Assembly: GCA_027625915.1 (NCBI GenBank)
Contig: JANTQA010000023.1
Span: 6,200,001 to 6,264,000, forward strand
Length of the DNA stretch: 64,000 nucleotides
Direction of reading: 5' to 3'
Source: Anaeramoeba flamelloides
Taxonomy: Eukaryota; Metamonada; Anaeramoebidae
Position numbers and translations under genes: made by a program. The notes beneath the pieces are model-generated. The model made no database searches. It was not told the DNA's origin and saw only the letters and a program-made list of their open reading frames with translations. Every line of letters starts with the position of its first letter. The stretch's first letter is position 1. Shown here in pieces: positions 44,341-56,900 of this stretch.

Positions 44341-44637
44341 GAATTTTTTAGCAACTAATCTACATTTTGCCACAAATTTAAGAAAGATATTTTGTGACTT
44401 TGTTGTCTGAATATTGATAATTCAAGCTTTAAATTTCTGGCGAAATGCAGATTTTATTCTGAAATTTTTGAGTTTTTTACAAATATAAGGATCATTTTTC
44501 ATTGACAAAATCAACAAATATTACTGCTCGACTAATCGATTTTTTAGAGACATTTGAACCATCTAGCACGAATGTGGTTACGTCTAATAACAACACACTT
44601 TGTTCCTAGGCTTCTCCTTGGTGGACGCTAATCCCTT
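43216..44637. mobile_element. GGGATTAGCGTC element with TTAA flanks, split by a LINE
   Basis: The left end GGGATTAGCGTC follows TTAA, and the right end GACGCTAATCCC is followed by TTAA, an exact four-base duplication of piggyBac type. The body matches 14347-15095 on both sides of a LINE inserted at about 43677-44339. Without the insert the element would be about 750 bp. No transposase is encoded. Confidence 0.8.
43677..44339 (+). mobile_element. 5'-truncated LINE insertion with poly-A tail
   Basis: The insert ends in a poly-A tail of about 30 bases and is bounded by a target duplication containing CGAATTTTTTA (at 43666-43676 and 44340-44350). It carries the C-terminal part of the second reading frame, open from before 43701 to 44108. 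It ends with a Cys-Cys-His type zinc motif, CDLCKEKLNIDIIEDFDH, typical of LINE ORF2 ends. A run of seven T at 44081-44087 shifts the frame, so the expected LWDCPAY follows in another frame. The copy at 63769 has six T there and stays in frame. The reverse-transcriptase core is absent. Confidence 0.88.
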
Positions 44638-44817
44638 AACTCAATTAACTTTCAATTCAATAAATATGTTGCTAATCATAAAGTAATATTCAAATATCAC
44701 AAAATCGGAATATTCTATAAAAAGAATTATAAATTAATTTTTTGAATATACTTTTAAAAATACTACAAGGGACAATTACCCATCAAAGTAGTAATCAGTG
44801 ATCTTTCACACTCTACA

Positions 44818-44920
44818 ATTCTTTTCTATAAATTCCCATCATTATACTAATTTAATCCGTAGTATAACCCCATAAAAAACTTAACAACAAATAGGCAGTA
44901 TAATGATTGGGAAAAAGATA
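44818..44920. repeat. Small imperfect inverted repeat
   Basis: CCCATCATTATACT on the left and AGTATAATGATTGGG on the right are separated by about 65 bp. The arms are only 14-17 bp. It may be a small MITE remnant. The rest of 44638-45364 is AT-rich and without a supported gene. Confidence 0.4.
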
Positions 44921-45364
44921 ATATGAAAAAAAAAAGAGACTCAACCTAATAAAAAAACTAATAGCTTTTCTAAAACTTATTACCTTTTCAAAGCTTACAA
45001 AATACAAACAAACAATTTGCTAACCTTTCAAAAAAAGTTAATACCCATTTATTGCTAAAAGCATTTGTAAAGTGATTATTATTTAAATGGTGTCTTAGTA
45101 AAGTGAGTTAAACTACCTATGTTCTGAGTTGAAAACACTTATCTTAAATAAAGCCCGGTTTTTTTTTTTTACTTCTTGTTCTATTATAAAATCTAGTTTA
45201 ATAATAAAAGTATATCTAATGTAAAATATATTTTTGAAGGTTAACGCCTTGTTTATTTTCAGAAAGTTTTCAATTAGGAATTGAATTAGTTCAAAATATT
45301 CCAATTTGCAAAAATTTTTCTTCAATTGTTAATAAAAAATACTTTCTCAAAAATTAACTCTATT

Positions 45365-45610
45365 TTTAGAGAAAATATTTGATAATTTGATCCTTTCATT
45401 TTTCGAAATCTCCTTTTTCTATTAATAGAACTTTAAGAAACCAATATCATATTAACAAAAGTTAATTTTTTACTTGGTTTCTTTGATCTTTTAATCTAAA
45501 ATCTTTCAAGAAAAATAAAATAGAAACATTTGTTTCATATTTTGAAAAACAGGTTAAACAAGTTACGACACGAATTCTTTTAAGAACAGTAGTGATCAAA
45601 GAAAAAAAGA
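45365..45610. repeat. Dispersed repeat, second copy of 18030-18265
   Basis: It shares ATTTGATCCTTTCATTTTTC, CTTTAAGAAACCAATATCAT and TTGGTTTCTTTGATC with the 18-kb copy. It ends about 170 bp before the ankyrin gene start. Confidence 0.5.
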
Positions 45611-45782
45611 TAAACGATAAATTAACTTTTTCTTCTACGCTCTTTATTCTTATCAAATGACCAAATAAAAATGATAAAGAGGCTTTTTTTCAATTTAAAA
45701 GTTTACTGAAAACCACAAAATAAAGAAAAAAACTTTTAAATTTTGTTATTTTTTAAACATTTTAGTCATTGAACAGATCGGG

Positions 45783-48700
45783 ATGAAGAAAGTTTTTCAT
45801 ACCATTTCAAAATCAAAAAAAATTGTGAATCAAAAGGAGAATGGTAAGGAGTGCAAAGAAAAACATCCATCAAGTTTAAACAATAAAAAAAAAGAGAACA
45901 CAAATAAGCGACTGCTTTCAAGCAGAAGCAAAAAAAGAATGCAGACTTCCAACAACTTTCGGCCAAAATTAAAATTTACATATTCCAAACACAAGTTAGT
46001 TAAAAACGGGGACTTAAGAACGATTGAGTCCAATTTTGATCATGAATCAATCAACTCTACTAACTTGTCTGGTCTCAAACCCATCCACGTTGCCTTTTTG
46101 TCTGGTAAAAAGCCACACAAAACTGCAAAGCTGCTTCACATCTTGGGTGCGCAGTTAGATTCCCTTACAACTAACGGAGAGTCTGTGCTGCACTTGCAAT
46201 GCAAGTCAGAAAACAAGGACACCGAAGCATTAAAATACCTGCTAACTCACAATTTGGATGTCAACCTTCAAAACAACCAAGGGCAAACGCCTATGTCTTA
46301 TCTTTGTGAGAACCCCAAACCAAAAGTAAAATTCTTAAGAATGCTTTTAGAGGCAGGCGCCGATCCCAATATTACGAGGGATGACGGGTGTTCTCCTTTA
46401 CTGTTGGCCTGCAGATCGAATCTTTCGATCAAAGTTCTTAAATTGCTTATAGAGTATCGTACAGATGCCAATTTGAAATCGAAAAAAGGAGATCTGGCAC
46501 TACACCAAGTTTTGATAAAAAAAAATTTGGAAAAAAAACAGAAAAAAAAAAAACCAGATCCAAAAATTGTGAGGCTACTACTTGAAGAAGCTCATGCGCG
46601 TGTAGACTTAACAGACCCAAAGGGATTGTCAGCACTCCACTTGGCATGTCGTGATTGTTCAGATCAACCACAAATCATCGAATTGCTATTGGCACACGAA
46701 TCCAAAATTAACCAATTGAGTGAAAGTGGCTATGCGCCAATACACTTATTGTGTAAATCGCATAACATTAATCCTCAGTGCCTGGACATTTTGTTGTCCC
46801 ACCACGAGAAAATCGACTTAAATATTAAGTCAACTTCAAAATTACATTTCGGGTGGACAAGCATTCATTTTGCTTGTGGTAATGAGATCGTCAATTTTAC
46901 CTTAATCAAAAAATTGTTTCAAAACGGTGTTAATTTCGATTTGGCAATTGAAAAATGTTTGTTAACTCCTCTTCATCTTCTTTGTAAAAAAAAAAATAAA
47001 ATCGATAATTCTGAAAAAAATATTGATTTAAATTCAGATGATGATAATGAGATTGACAATGAAATTGATTTATTTTTGAAAATTGATTTAGACACAGACG
47101 TCGAAACAGAATCGGCTTCTGATTCAGAAAAAGACCAATTAAAAGAGAAAAATACGAATACCAACACGAACACGAACATGAACACGAACACTAACACTAA
47201 CACTAACACCAACACGAACACGAACAATAAAACAAATACAGAATCAAATTCTGATCTCGAAAGTGATCTCAGTTTTGATTCTGATCTTGAATCCGAATTA
47301 GAATTAGATTTAGACTTAGAATTAGAGCAATCAAAAAATAATTCAATAATTGAGACGATAAAATTTTTAATTGAAGTTGCAGGAATAAAAATTGAGCCAC
47401 ATGATAAATATAATAAAACGCCATTATTGTTTCTATGGGAACGGAGAGTTGAACCACAATCCTATGAAATTGAATTAATGAAAATTTTATTGTCAAACGG
47501 AGCCAAAATAAACCAGCAACATAGAGACAATTTGTCTTTAATTGAAATTGTCAAAAAAGAAAACCAGCCGATTGATAGACACCAGTTAACGAAGGCAATG
47601 CTTATTGGATTGGATGTTAACCAATGTGATGTTAATGGGATGGCAGCTCTGCACACTGCCTGCTGTTCAACAATGAGGCATTTGGGAATCATTTGGGAGT
47701 TATTAAATACCGATGCAAAGCTTAATTCTTTTGATAATTATAATTGGACACCTTTGCATTTTGCCTGCAAAACAAACCCAAACAATAGGCTAGTTGAAAT
47801 GCTCGTTAGTCAAGGCGCGCTAAAGAATGCCGTTGACCGATATAATACAACACCAATACAAGTGCTCTTGAGACAAAAAAAAATATGCATAGAGTCAGTA
47901 AGATTTTTAATAGAATATGATGCAGATCTTTCCATTCTTGACAATTACGGAAACACCCCTTTGATTTCTGCCTGTGCTCACCCAGATCCCAATTTCGAAA
48001 TAATCCAACTATTAATTGAAAATAGTTGTGACGTCAATAGCAAAGTGACTTATGGTTGGCTGAAAGGTGATACTCCCCTGATCACTTGCTGTAAAAATTC
48101 AGATAATTATGATGTTATCAAGCTTTTATTGGAATCAGGCGCCAATCCAAATCAAAAAGACCGCTTTGGAAACACACCTTTGCATTATATAGCAAGTCGG
48201 TTCAAATTAAATATTAAAATTCTCGAATTATTTTTAAAATTTTATGCTAATTTTAATATTAAAGAAGATCTTTGTGGAAATACACCAATTCACTTCATGG
48301 CAAAAAATGTAAATTTAGACCAGGAAATATTAGTATTATTATATAATAATGAGGCTGACTTTTTTACAACAAATGTAAGTGTTGAAACACTTTTTTATTT
48401 TTTTTTTTATTTTTTTGATACAGACTACTATTTAATGTTGTGATAATGTATTGATTAATTTCAAATATTTAATCATCATTTATTTTGAAAAAAAAAAACA
48501 AAATGTTATCTTGTAGATCTTTAAAAAAATTTTTTATGAAAATTGATATTTGGGTAAATGGAATGTATGAGTTAACCTCATCTAAACAATATATTAATAA
48601 GATTCTATTTTTTGAAATCAAATTATAATTTATCATATTTCCAATATAAAAACTAAAAAACCTAAACTTTTTTTTTGAATTAAGAACTAAAGTTAATTCT

Positions 48701-51487
48701 TGCAAATTGTGTAGCTCATTTTTAGTTTTTGGTTGAAAAGTCTTGATTTTCAAAGAAAATTTTTTATTTTGTTATTATTTTTAATTATTAATTTTTCAAT
48801 TTAAATCTCAGCCAATAAAACTAATTGAGGTATAGATCAATAAATAAACCTAAATTTGATCGAATCTTAACAAAAATTTATCATTAAACTTTTAGATCTA
48901 TAAGTGAAAAATTTTATATACTTTAAAGTTTTGAAAAAAGTTCTTTTTCTCATTTTCAAAAAATGAAGAAAATTTCCAATTTTTGAAAAATTTTTTTGAC
49001 AAATTGTTTGATCTTATCCACAAGATTCACTATAACAATTTAATTCATTTTTAGAACAAAAAAACCAATTTTGAATTTTAATGATAAAATTACAAATTTC
49101 TCAAATATTTTCAAGAAAATTTTATTTTGAACAATCTAATTTCATCTTCATACAAAATTGCCATTTCTTGGTAAAATTTTTAAAGTGTTGAAAAATTTAG
49201 TGATTAAAACTATTCTTCGAATAAAAAAATATTAATATTTTTTTAATATGTTGAATAAATCATTTTTTTTATTTAGCCAAAAATAATTATCTCAAAAAAG
49301 AAAAAAAAATTCTTTCTATTAATATTTCTGGAAATAAATACTTGATAAATCCACTTTAATGATACTTAAAATAGTTATAAACCGAGAGAAAAACTTTTTA
49401 TAATATGAGAAATAAACTAAATTTAAATATTTTCTTAATCAGAAAATAATGGAAAAAAAAGTTTGATCTTTATGAAAAAATTTTTCTTTTTTGGGCTTTT
49501 TTAAGTTCTTATTTTTTTTCTTACTTGTAATATAAAAAATAATGAATTTAATAATGACACAAAGAACATATTTTGTTATTTTGACACTTATGCGCTATAC
49601 ACCAATCCCAAAAGTTTATTTTTATATTAAAATCATTTTAACAAAATCTGATAAAATTTTTTTAGGCTACCAAGTCCATTTTTCCATTTTTCAAATTTTA
49701 ATTATGATACCTTTATTTGATTTTTATTTTTTATTTTTAGCTGTCTTTTCTCTGAAATTAAATACACAACTTTTTATTATTTGGATTTTTAATTTATTTA
49801 TTTTTTGGTTTTGTGGTATATCAAAAATGATAAATAATTATTAACATTTTAATTATTTAGTAGCTCTTATTTAGTATTTCTTTTATTATTTATTAAAAAA
49901 GATTTTTTTTTTTTTATAAAAAATTGAATTTCTGGTGTGAAAAAACAAAATAATTAAATTGAATTTTATTTGATAAGAAAATTGTTCAAAATAAAGCAAA
50001 ATTATTTTATACAGCTGTTTTAAAAAATTGTGTACTCAAAGTTTTATCAGATTTTCTTCAAGCTGACTAATTATATACGTTTTAAGAATTTTCGGTAATA
50101 CTTGATAAAACTTTTAGTCCGTAATTTTTAAAAACAGAAATAATACTAAACTCTTTTATTTTTTTTTTTTTTGTTAAAATTTTTCATTTTCTTTTCCATT
50201 TCTTAATTTCATTTTTTACAAATAAATATTAACGAACTATATTATTAGCTATATGAAAAACAAACACCATTTAGTTTATTATCCCCAAAAAATGTAGAAC
50301 GCTTTAAAAAAATCCAATCAAAGCCCAAAGAATCCAAGATCAAGCAAGAAAAAAAAAAAAAAAATACACAATCACAAATAAAAGAGTCCTTTTCATTGTT
50401 CCAATTTTTAGCTGAAGAGCCAGAAGATGATGTTGTTGAAGAAAAACCAAAACCAAAACCAAAACCAATACCAATAAAAGAATCTTTTACATTGTTTCAA
50501 TTTTTAGCGGAAGAACCAGAAGAAATACCAATTATAAAACAAACAAAAGCACCAACTCAGATAACCCAACCAACCCAACCAAAAACAAAAACGAGTTTAA
50601 AACCAAAGTCCCCACGAATTAATAGAAAAAATTTATTGAATAAAAAAAAGAATAATTATCAAAAAGATTATTTCAAAATGAAGAATAAATACCAAAATTC
50701 AAAACATTCTCATAAAAATTTAAAAAATTTAAATGAACAATCGAAAATTGAAATCTATGAATTAAAATTAGAGAATTTTAGATTGACAAATGAAAATATT
50801 GAATTTGCAGAGTTGTTCAAAACAATGAAGAATGACGAAATTCGAAAGAAAAATCAAAAGAAAAAAATTTCTGTATATGGCAAAAAAATTTACAAGATGA
50901 CTGTAAATGAAGAAAAATTAGATCATTTAATTAAAAAATTAACAACAAAAAATCAAGAACTATATGATCAAGTAAATAAACTTGCAAAAAAAAAAGACCA
51001 TGAGAAAAAGCCCCACGGAGAAGAATTTGATGAATTAAATAAAAATAAAGATTTGAATAATAAAAAAAATAGTAAGAAGGAGAAGGATAGTGAAGAGAAG
51101 GAGAAAGAGAAAAGGGAGAAGGAGAAGGAGAGAAAAGAAAAGGAGAAGGAGAAGGAGACGGAAAAAAAGGATAAAGAGAAGGAGAAAAGGGAAAAGGAGA
51201 AGGAGAAAAGGGAGAAGGAGAAGGAGAAAAAAGAGAAAAAGAAGGAGAAAAAAATGAAAAAGATGGAGAAGAAGATTGAGAAAAGGTGGAAGAAATTGGA
51301 GCGAAAAAAAAGAAAGAAAAAAGAGAAGAAGAAGAAACATAATAAAAATAAAGAAAATGATCAAATAGTAATTACAATTGAACAAGATAAAAATTCCTCG
51401 AAATCAAATTCAAAGGGAAATACTCAAATATCTAGCAATGTGGATGATTGGATTCATATTGAGGAAAACGAATATGATATTATATAA
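45783..51487 (+). CDS. Large ankyrin-repeat protein with charged coiled-coil tail (two exons)
   Basis: Exon 1 is 45783-48374 and exon 2 is 50249-51487. The intron has GTAAGT and ATTATTAG ends, phase 0, and the join TTN|LYEKQTPFSLLSPKN completes an ankyrin-like unit. Total 1276 residues. About 20 ankyrin repeats start near residue 90 (for example GADPNITRDDGCSPLLLACR). They are interrupted at about 401-520 by an acidic, (Asn-Thr)n linker. Exon 2 carries two copies of KESF(S/T)LFQFLAEEPE, a Lys/Pro stretch, a predicted coiled coil and a long Glu-Lys-Arg run, ending DDWIHIEENEYDII. Ankyrin arrays bind proteins; no catalytic domain is seen, so this is probably a scaffold. I recognise no orthologue. 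Stopping in exon 1 by reading through the donor would give only an artefactual Phe/Tyr tail. Confidence 0.82.
47150..47232 (+). repeat. Coding ACN-AAY microsatellite (Thr-Asn run)
   Basis: Repeats of AACACNAACACN encode an alternating Asn-Thr run of about 27 residues with one Met. It lies inside the linker between the two ankyrin blocks and keeps frame. Its unit multiple suggests it may vary in length without breaking the gene. Confidence 0.9.
48450..48860. repeat. Dispersed repeat in ankyrin-gene intron (pair of 63420-63765)
   Basis: Shared words in order: GAGTTAACCTCATCTAAACA / GAGTTAACTTCATTTAAACA, TTTCCAATATAAAA, AAAGTTAATTCTTG and GCCAATAAAACTAATTGAGG plus TATAG. The last is identical over more than 20 bases. 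Confidence 0.7.
48900..49450. repeat. Dispersed repeat in ankyrin-gene intron (pair of 15110-15630)
   Basis: Colinear with 15110-15630 over about 500 bp, with TTTTTGACAAATTGTTTGAT as the best-conserved part. Following it, 49451-50248 holds only AT-rich intron sequence, including a Phe/Ile-rich open frame at 49542-49844 that I do not support as a gene. Confidence 0.6.
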
Positions 51488-53908
51488 AAAATGAAAATTT
51501 GTTTTAGTTAGAATTATTGATCAATTCTATTCTTCTTTGAAATTTGATCATCATTCTAATGATAATTCTTAAATTCGAATGAATTATGTTTTATAATTTT
51601 TGAAGGTCTAAATGATTATAATACCTTAATTTTTAACATATATTAAATTATTTCGAATAAAAACGATTATTTATCGAAAAATAAAAATTTTAATAAATTA
51701 AAAAAATGATTTATAATAATATTATACATTACACTTTTTTTGTACAAATTTTGAAAATTAAATATTTTATCCTCTTTGGAGATTTTTTATTAAAAGAAAA
51801 GCCCCGTCACAACCAATAAAAATTTCAGAAAATAAACATGCCGCAAATATAATCAAGCTTGTTTGATTTTAATTTTGCTGAGAAAATAAATTTTAAATAT
51901 CTGTTACTTTTCCATTTTTGATAACTGTTTTTTTCAACAGTAAAATTTAAATTGAATCTCATTAACAAATTCCTTCAATAGATTACTATTTTTGGGAGTT
52001 ATTGAACAAAACAAAAGATACCAAATATCAATTAATTTTCCAAAAAGTACTTGAGTGAAAAAAAGATGATTAAATTCAAAGAAGCAGTTTTCATTTATTC
52101 ATTAATAAAAATGATAATATAGGTGAAATATCGAGAAAATCCTTTTTTGATTATCTTGTCTAAAATTATATGGATCTTCTTGTCAAAATCAAAATAGATT
52201 GTATTTGAATTTTTAAATCGTATTTACAGTGAAACTTCAACAAGATTCATTATCAAATTAAACTTGAATCTAGAGCACTGAATTTTAAAATGAATTAAAA
52301 TTCAACAAAACTTCGTAATTTTTGAATATTTTAAGTAGTTTTAAAAGAAAAAAAATATTTTTAAAAATATATTTTTTTTTTATCCTTCTTTTAACAAGTT
52401 GGTTTACCTTGACAAACCAAACTTTAAAACAAAAAAAATCAAAGGTCTTGGAAGATCTTACATTTTAAAAATTCAACAAGGAATATAGAATATTTTCCAT
52501 TTCTTTCTGAAAAAGAAAAACTCTGAATCTCAAATTTTGATCTTAAATTGTGATAACTTTTTTATTTTTATTTCTTTCACACCAAATCAATTACTTTGGT
52601 GTTGTCTTAAACTTAAATTAGTGAAGCAAGATGTACTGAAAAATGATAAAATTTGAAATTTTCTTCAACTTGAAAATGTTATTTTTGGAATTGATTTTCC
52701 AATAAACCGTTTCAATAGAGGTTAAAATATTGTTGTTTTTACACTTGATAAAATCCATTTAAAAACCAAAAATACACATTTATTGTTACAAGGAAAATTA
52801 TTCCCATTTTTTTTTTTTTTTTTTTTTGGGATGATTAAGGATATCTTGATTTAATTAATTAGAGAAAAATATGTGATTTGGAAAAATTAAAAATGATAAA
52901 TAAATGAAAAAATTAAATTTAAAATAAATTATTTGAAAATATAAACAATTTTGTAAAAATATTGACTCAATTTATAATGTTATTGTAAGTTGTTTTGAGT
53001 GTTTAATTTCAATATTCTTATAATAAAATATTTTCAAATTTTTGGATCAGAATCATTTTTTCTAATTTTGTCTATTATTGTTTTGCTTTTTCTTTTTCTT
53101 TTTCTTTTTTCCTTTTCAATCTATAACTTTTGCTTTTGAAACATAAAAAAAATTGGGTATGTCTTTCATTAATTAATAATCGTGAAATCTATGATTTTAC
53201 TCTTAAGTTCCTGAAAGGTAATATAAATAAAAGGACACTTAGAGTTTCTTTATTCTTCTTCCTCAATAACAAAAAAAAAAAAAAATAAATGAGTTTTTTG
53301 TTTTTTAAAAACTCAGATAAAAAAAGATAATGACCAAAAATAACTAAATTTCAAAAATATTTATCTTGATTATTTTTAGTAATTTTTTTCCTTAAAAATC
53401 TTTACCACTTTAACAAAAAATAAAACTGGCAATTTGACATATTGTTTTGAAAATGAAGAAGACATTTTTCAATCTGTGTGCAGTTTTATAAATATCACCC
53501 TATCAAGAAAAATATATAACTAATTTTCTGAATTTCATTCAAACAAAGACAGTTATATTTATCAAGTTTAATTGAATCTTTGTGAGAATAAAACATCAAT
53601 TATTTTTGTGAAAAAAATAAATTACATATAACTGTCCAATAACTGAAGAAATTTTGAGAATAATTATTGTTAAAAGTTGTTTTGTTATTAATAGTTCTTG
53701 ATTGTAGGAGCACTTCCACTATTTTTACAACAAAAAGAAGTGATTTTTTACTTTTTTCTCATTGTTTTGGATGACACAGATTCACTCTTGTTAAAAATAT
53801 TTGGTAAAATTGAGTTTTTAATCTACAAAATCATTTTTTTATCTTCAACCTCGAGAACTTTCCCAAAAATTTTTGGAAAGAAAAACGCAATTTCTTTTAA
53901 TACCACTC
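51488..53908. other. Intergenic stretch, no supported gene
   Basis: AT-rich sequence between the ankyrin and EH-domain genes. No inverted repeat with clear ends was found. A 22-T run lies at about 52807-52828. The last 200 bp before 53909 contain an open stretch in another frame (GALPLFLQQKEVIFYFFLIV) that is probably chance or 5' flank. An extra upstream exon of the EH gene cannot be excluded. Confidence 0.5.
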
Positions 53909-56900
53909 ATGACGAATTTGGAAATACCTTTTCATGAAAGTCCACAAAACATCTCGTTGAATCATGAGAAAAACCGAAAAAATCATCACCAACCAAAAAG
54001 TGATCGATCAAATATGGTGAATAATCAAAATGCAAGAATACCCAGCAACCAACAAAAAACTCAAATCAGATCCAATTCAATAAACAAACAACCCAACGAA
54101 ACACAAAACAATTTCAAAAATACTGTTTATCAATTTTCTTTATCGGAACAAGAATTTTTTCAAATAGTTTTCCAACAATTCAAGAATAAAAAGAATAAGA
54201 AAATACCAATAACAGACTTTATAAACTTTCTTAAAAAAACTAATTTACCTCAACTAACCTTAGCAAAAGTAACCTATACCTTTTTTTAGCTTTGTTTTCA
54301 ATTGTTTTATTTGGAGACTTTATTGTTTGTTTTTTTTGCAATTTTTTTTTTTTTTATCAAAAAGCTTTGGGAGTTTTTAGGATTGGGAAGCAAAAAAATT
54401 TTGAATGCCCAAGAGTTTTTTCTTTCAATGAGAGCAATTGCATTTGTCCAAAACAACCAAGAACTGGAAACTAAAAAAGTTTTTAGAAATGCCTTACCAA
54501 ATGGTAAATATTTACTTTTTTTATCTTTAATTCTTTATTGATTATTTTAAGGTTCCAGTCACTAGCCGTGAATTTTCTTCATACCCAAGGAGTGCCTTAC
54601 TCTCTTAAAATGGTAATGTGAAAGTAATCTTCTTTGAGTTGAAAAATTCAATCAACAGAAAAAAAAAAAATAATTACAGGATTTACGATTTCAAAAAAGT
54701 CAAATAACAAAAGAAAGATCTGGGTATCTAAATGAAAAAAATTCAATCAAAAAAAAAAAGTTCACAAGATCTCAATGTGACAAAATTCAAAACAACAAAA
54801 ACTTTAAAAGAATTCTCTATTTCAAAAATTCAAACAACAAAAAAAAATTTTGAGAGGATCTCATTGGAAAAAAATTCTTTTCAAAAAAAAATCTAACTGT
54901 TGTGGAAAAAAAGTTCAACAAGGTTTTTAATTGGGAAAATTACTGAAAATGAAAAGTAAAATCAATAAAAAGAAAAAACCAATTAACTTCAAATAATAAC
55001 CCATTATATTATTTTCAATCAACCCAGCAAATACAAACAAAATCTACTTGATTTATCCAAATTATTGGTGTGGTTTTGGAGATATCAAAAATAGTCAATT
55101 TTTTGAACAAATTTTTAATAATTGATCAATCAAAGAAAAACCCATACCAAAAGATAGTATTTAAAAAACTGTTATTGTGGCGAATACTTCATTTTGTCTT
55201 TATTTATTTATTTATTCTTTTTTTCATTGATCTTACTTTAATTTTTCAGTAATGTTCCCAATTAAAAACCTTGTTTCACTTTTTTTCCACAACAGTAAAG
55301 GATTTTTCAATTAAAATAGTGAAAAAAATAACGACATGAAAATAATACCTGACAAGTTTTTTAATTGTGAATATTAGTAAAATTTTTTGTGTAATTTCAT
55401 TTATTTTCAATCAAATCCTTGTTTTAAGAATCAAACTTTTTAAATTATAACTCACACACTTATTAGAATGATGATTAATGAAATTACACTTGCTCAAAAT
55501 ACCACTCATCAATCAATCAAAAAACAAGAATAAAAATTATCATTTTCCAAACTCTAGTAAACCTCTATAAAACTTGATTGTTTTTCAAAAAAAGTTGATC
55601 AACTTAGGCTATCAAACAATTACTCGAGTATTCTAGAGACACCTTACTTTGATGAACTTTGGGTAGGTTTATTACTAATCTCATAAAAAAATTGATTATT
55701 TATAATAAGGATTTGATTGAAAATAAATGAAATTACACAAAAATTTTCCTAATATTCACAATTAAAAATCTTGTTGAGGGATTTTTTTCATGTAAGGTAT
55801 TTTTTTCCCTACTATATATGCCCTTAATATAATTAAGCACTATTTTTTTCTGATTAATATTTTTTCTAAATTAAGTTTATAACTTAATTCAATTAACAAC
55901 TGGGATAAATTTTTTTAGAATAAAAACACTCTCAACCTTTGAATATCGAAAATATTTTTTGAAATTAGTGTGCACTTTTTTATTTTTTTTTGAAAAATTG
56001 GGGTTGAGAAAAGTTTGAAATCAAAGAATAAGTTAATATATTAAATTAGAATGCTTTTCCAGAAAGTTTATCCTTTGAGTTTAACTTTTTTTTAATTTTA
56101 CCATTTAAAACTAAAAAAAACATTTGAGGACCAAATTAGTGCCTTTTGTGAAAAGAAAATTCCCATAATTTAGAATTTGTTTTAGTAAATGAGTTAAAAC
56201 AAGATAGTGAATCTAAAAATATACATAATTTCAAGTGTGAATTCAATGATTTTGGCAAAAAATGTTTTCAAGAAAAAGTTAAATTGAAACTTTATTTATT
56301 TTAATTTTTTCATTTAGTTTTTTTAATTGTATTAATAGATGGTATTTGATCAGTTTTTCATTTTTAGTGTTTTTTGGGTCGTAGGGACATATTAAAATAA
56401 TAATAAAAAAATTTCGTAGGATCTTCTTTTAAATTTCCCAAGGGTTAAATTTCTTTCAATTTAAAACAAATTGTTTTCATAAAGTACACAATCAATTTAA
56501 TTCAATTTAATCTAATTTTTGGTTATTTTTGAACTCTCTATATTTGATCAAGTCAGGATTTAGTTGGCTTATTTTTTTAAAGTAAACTAAATCATTTACA
56601 AAATGAGAAAAATGAAAAAAAAAAAATCTTTGGGATCTCAAAAAAGCAAAAAGTTAGACACTTCGAAACTGGACATACTTTTGATTCAAAATTATTTATC
56701 AACACCGATTTAAATTTGGAAATTGGGTGTACTTGCATAGACTCTTTTTTCTATCAGTGTCCTCATTTTGCATTGATTATTTTTCGAAATCTATCATACA
56801 CCAAATACTGATTTATTATTAAGTGGAATTAGATCCTCATACAAAAAGATGAAAAACATTTTTTTTTTATTCATCAAAACAAGGCTCTTAAAAAAATAAA

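Noticed and set aside
49542-49844. 100-codon membrane-like frame in the ankyrin intron
   Set aside because: Composition (Phe/Ile/Leu/Tyr) matches what AT-rich non-coding DNA gives here. No family signature and no splice support.
51035-51385. Leu/Phe-rich minus-strand frame that looks membrane-like
   Set aside because: It is the shadow of the Glu-Lys-Arg run in the ankyrin gene's second exon.
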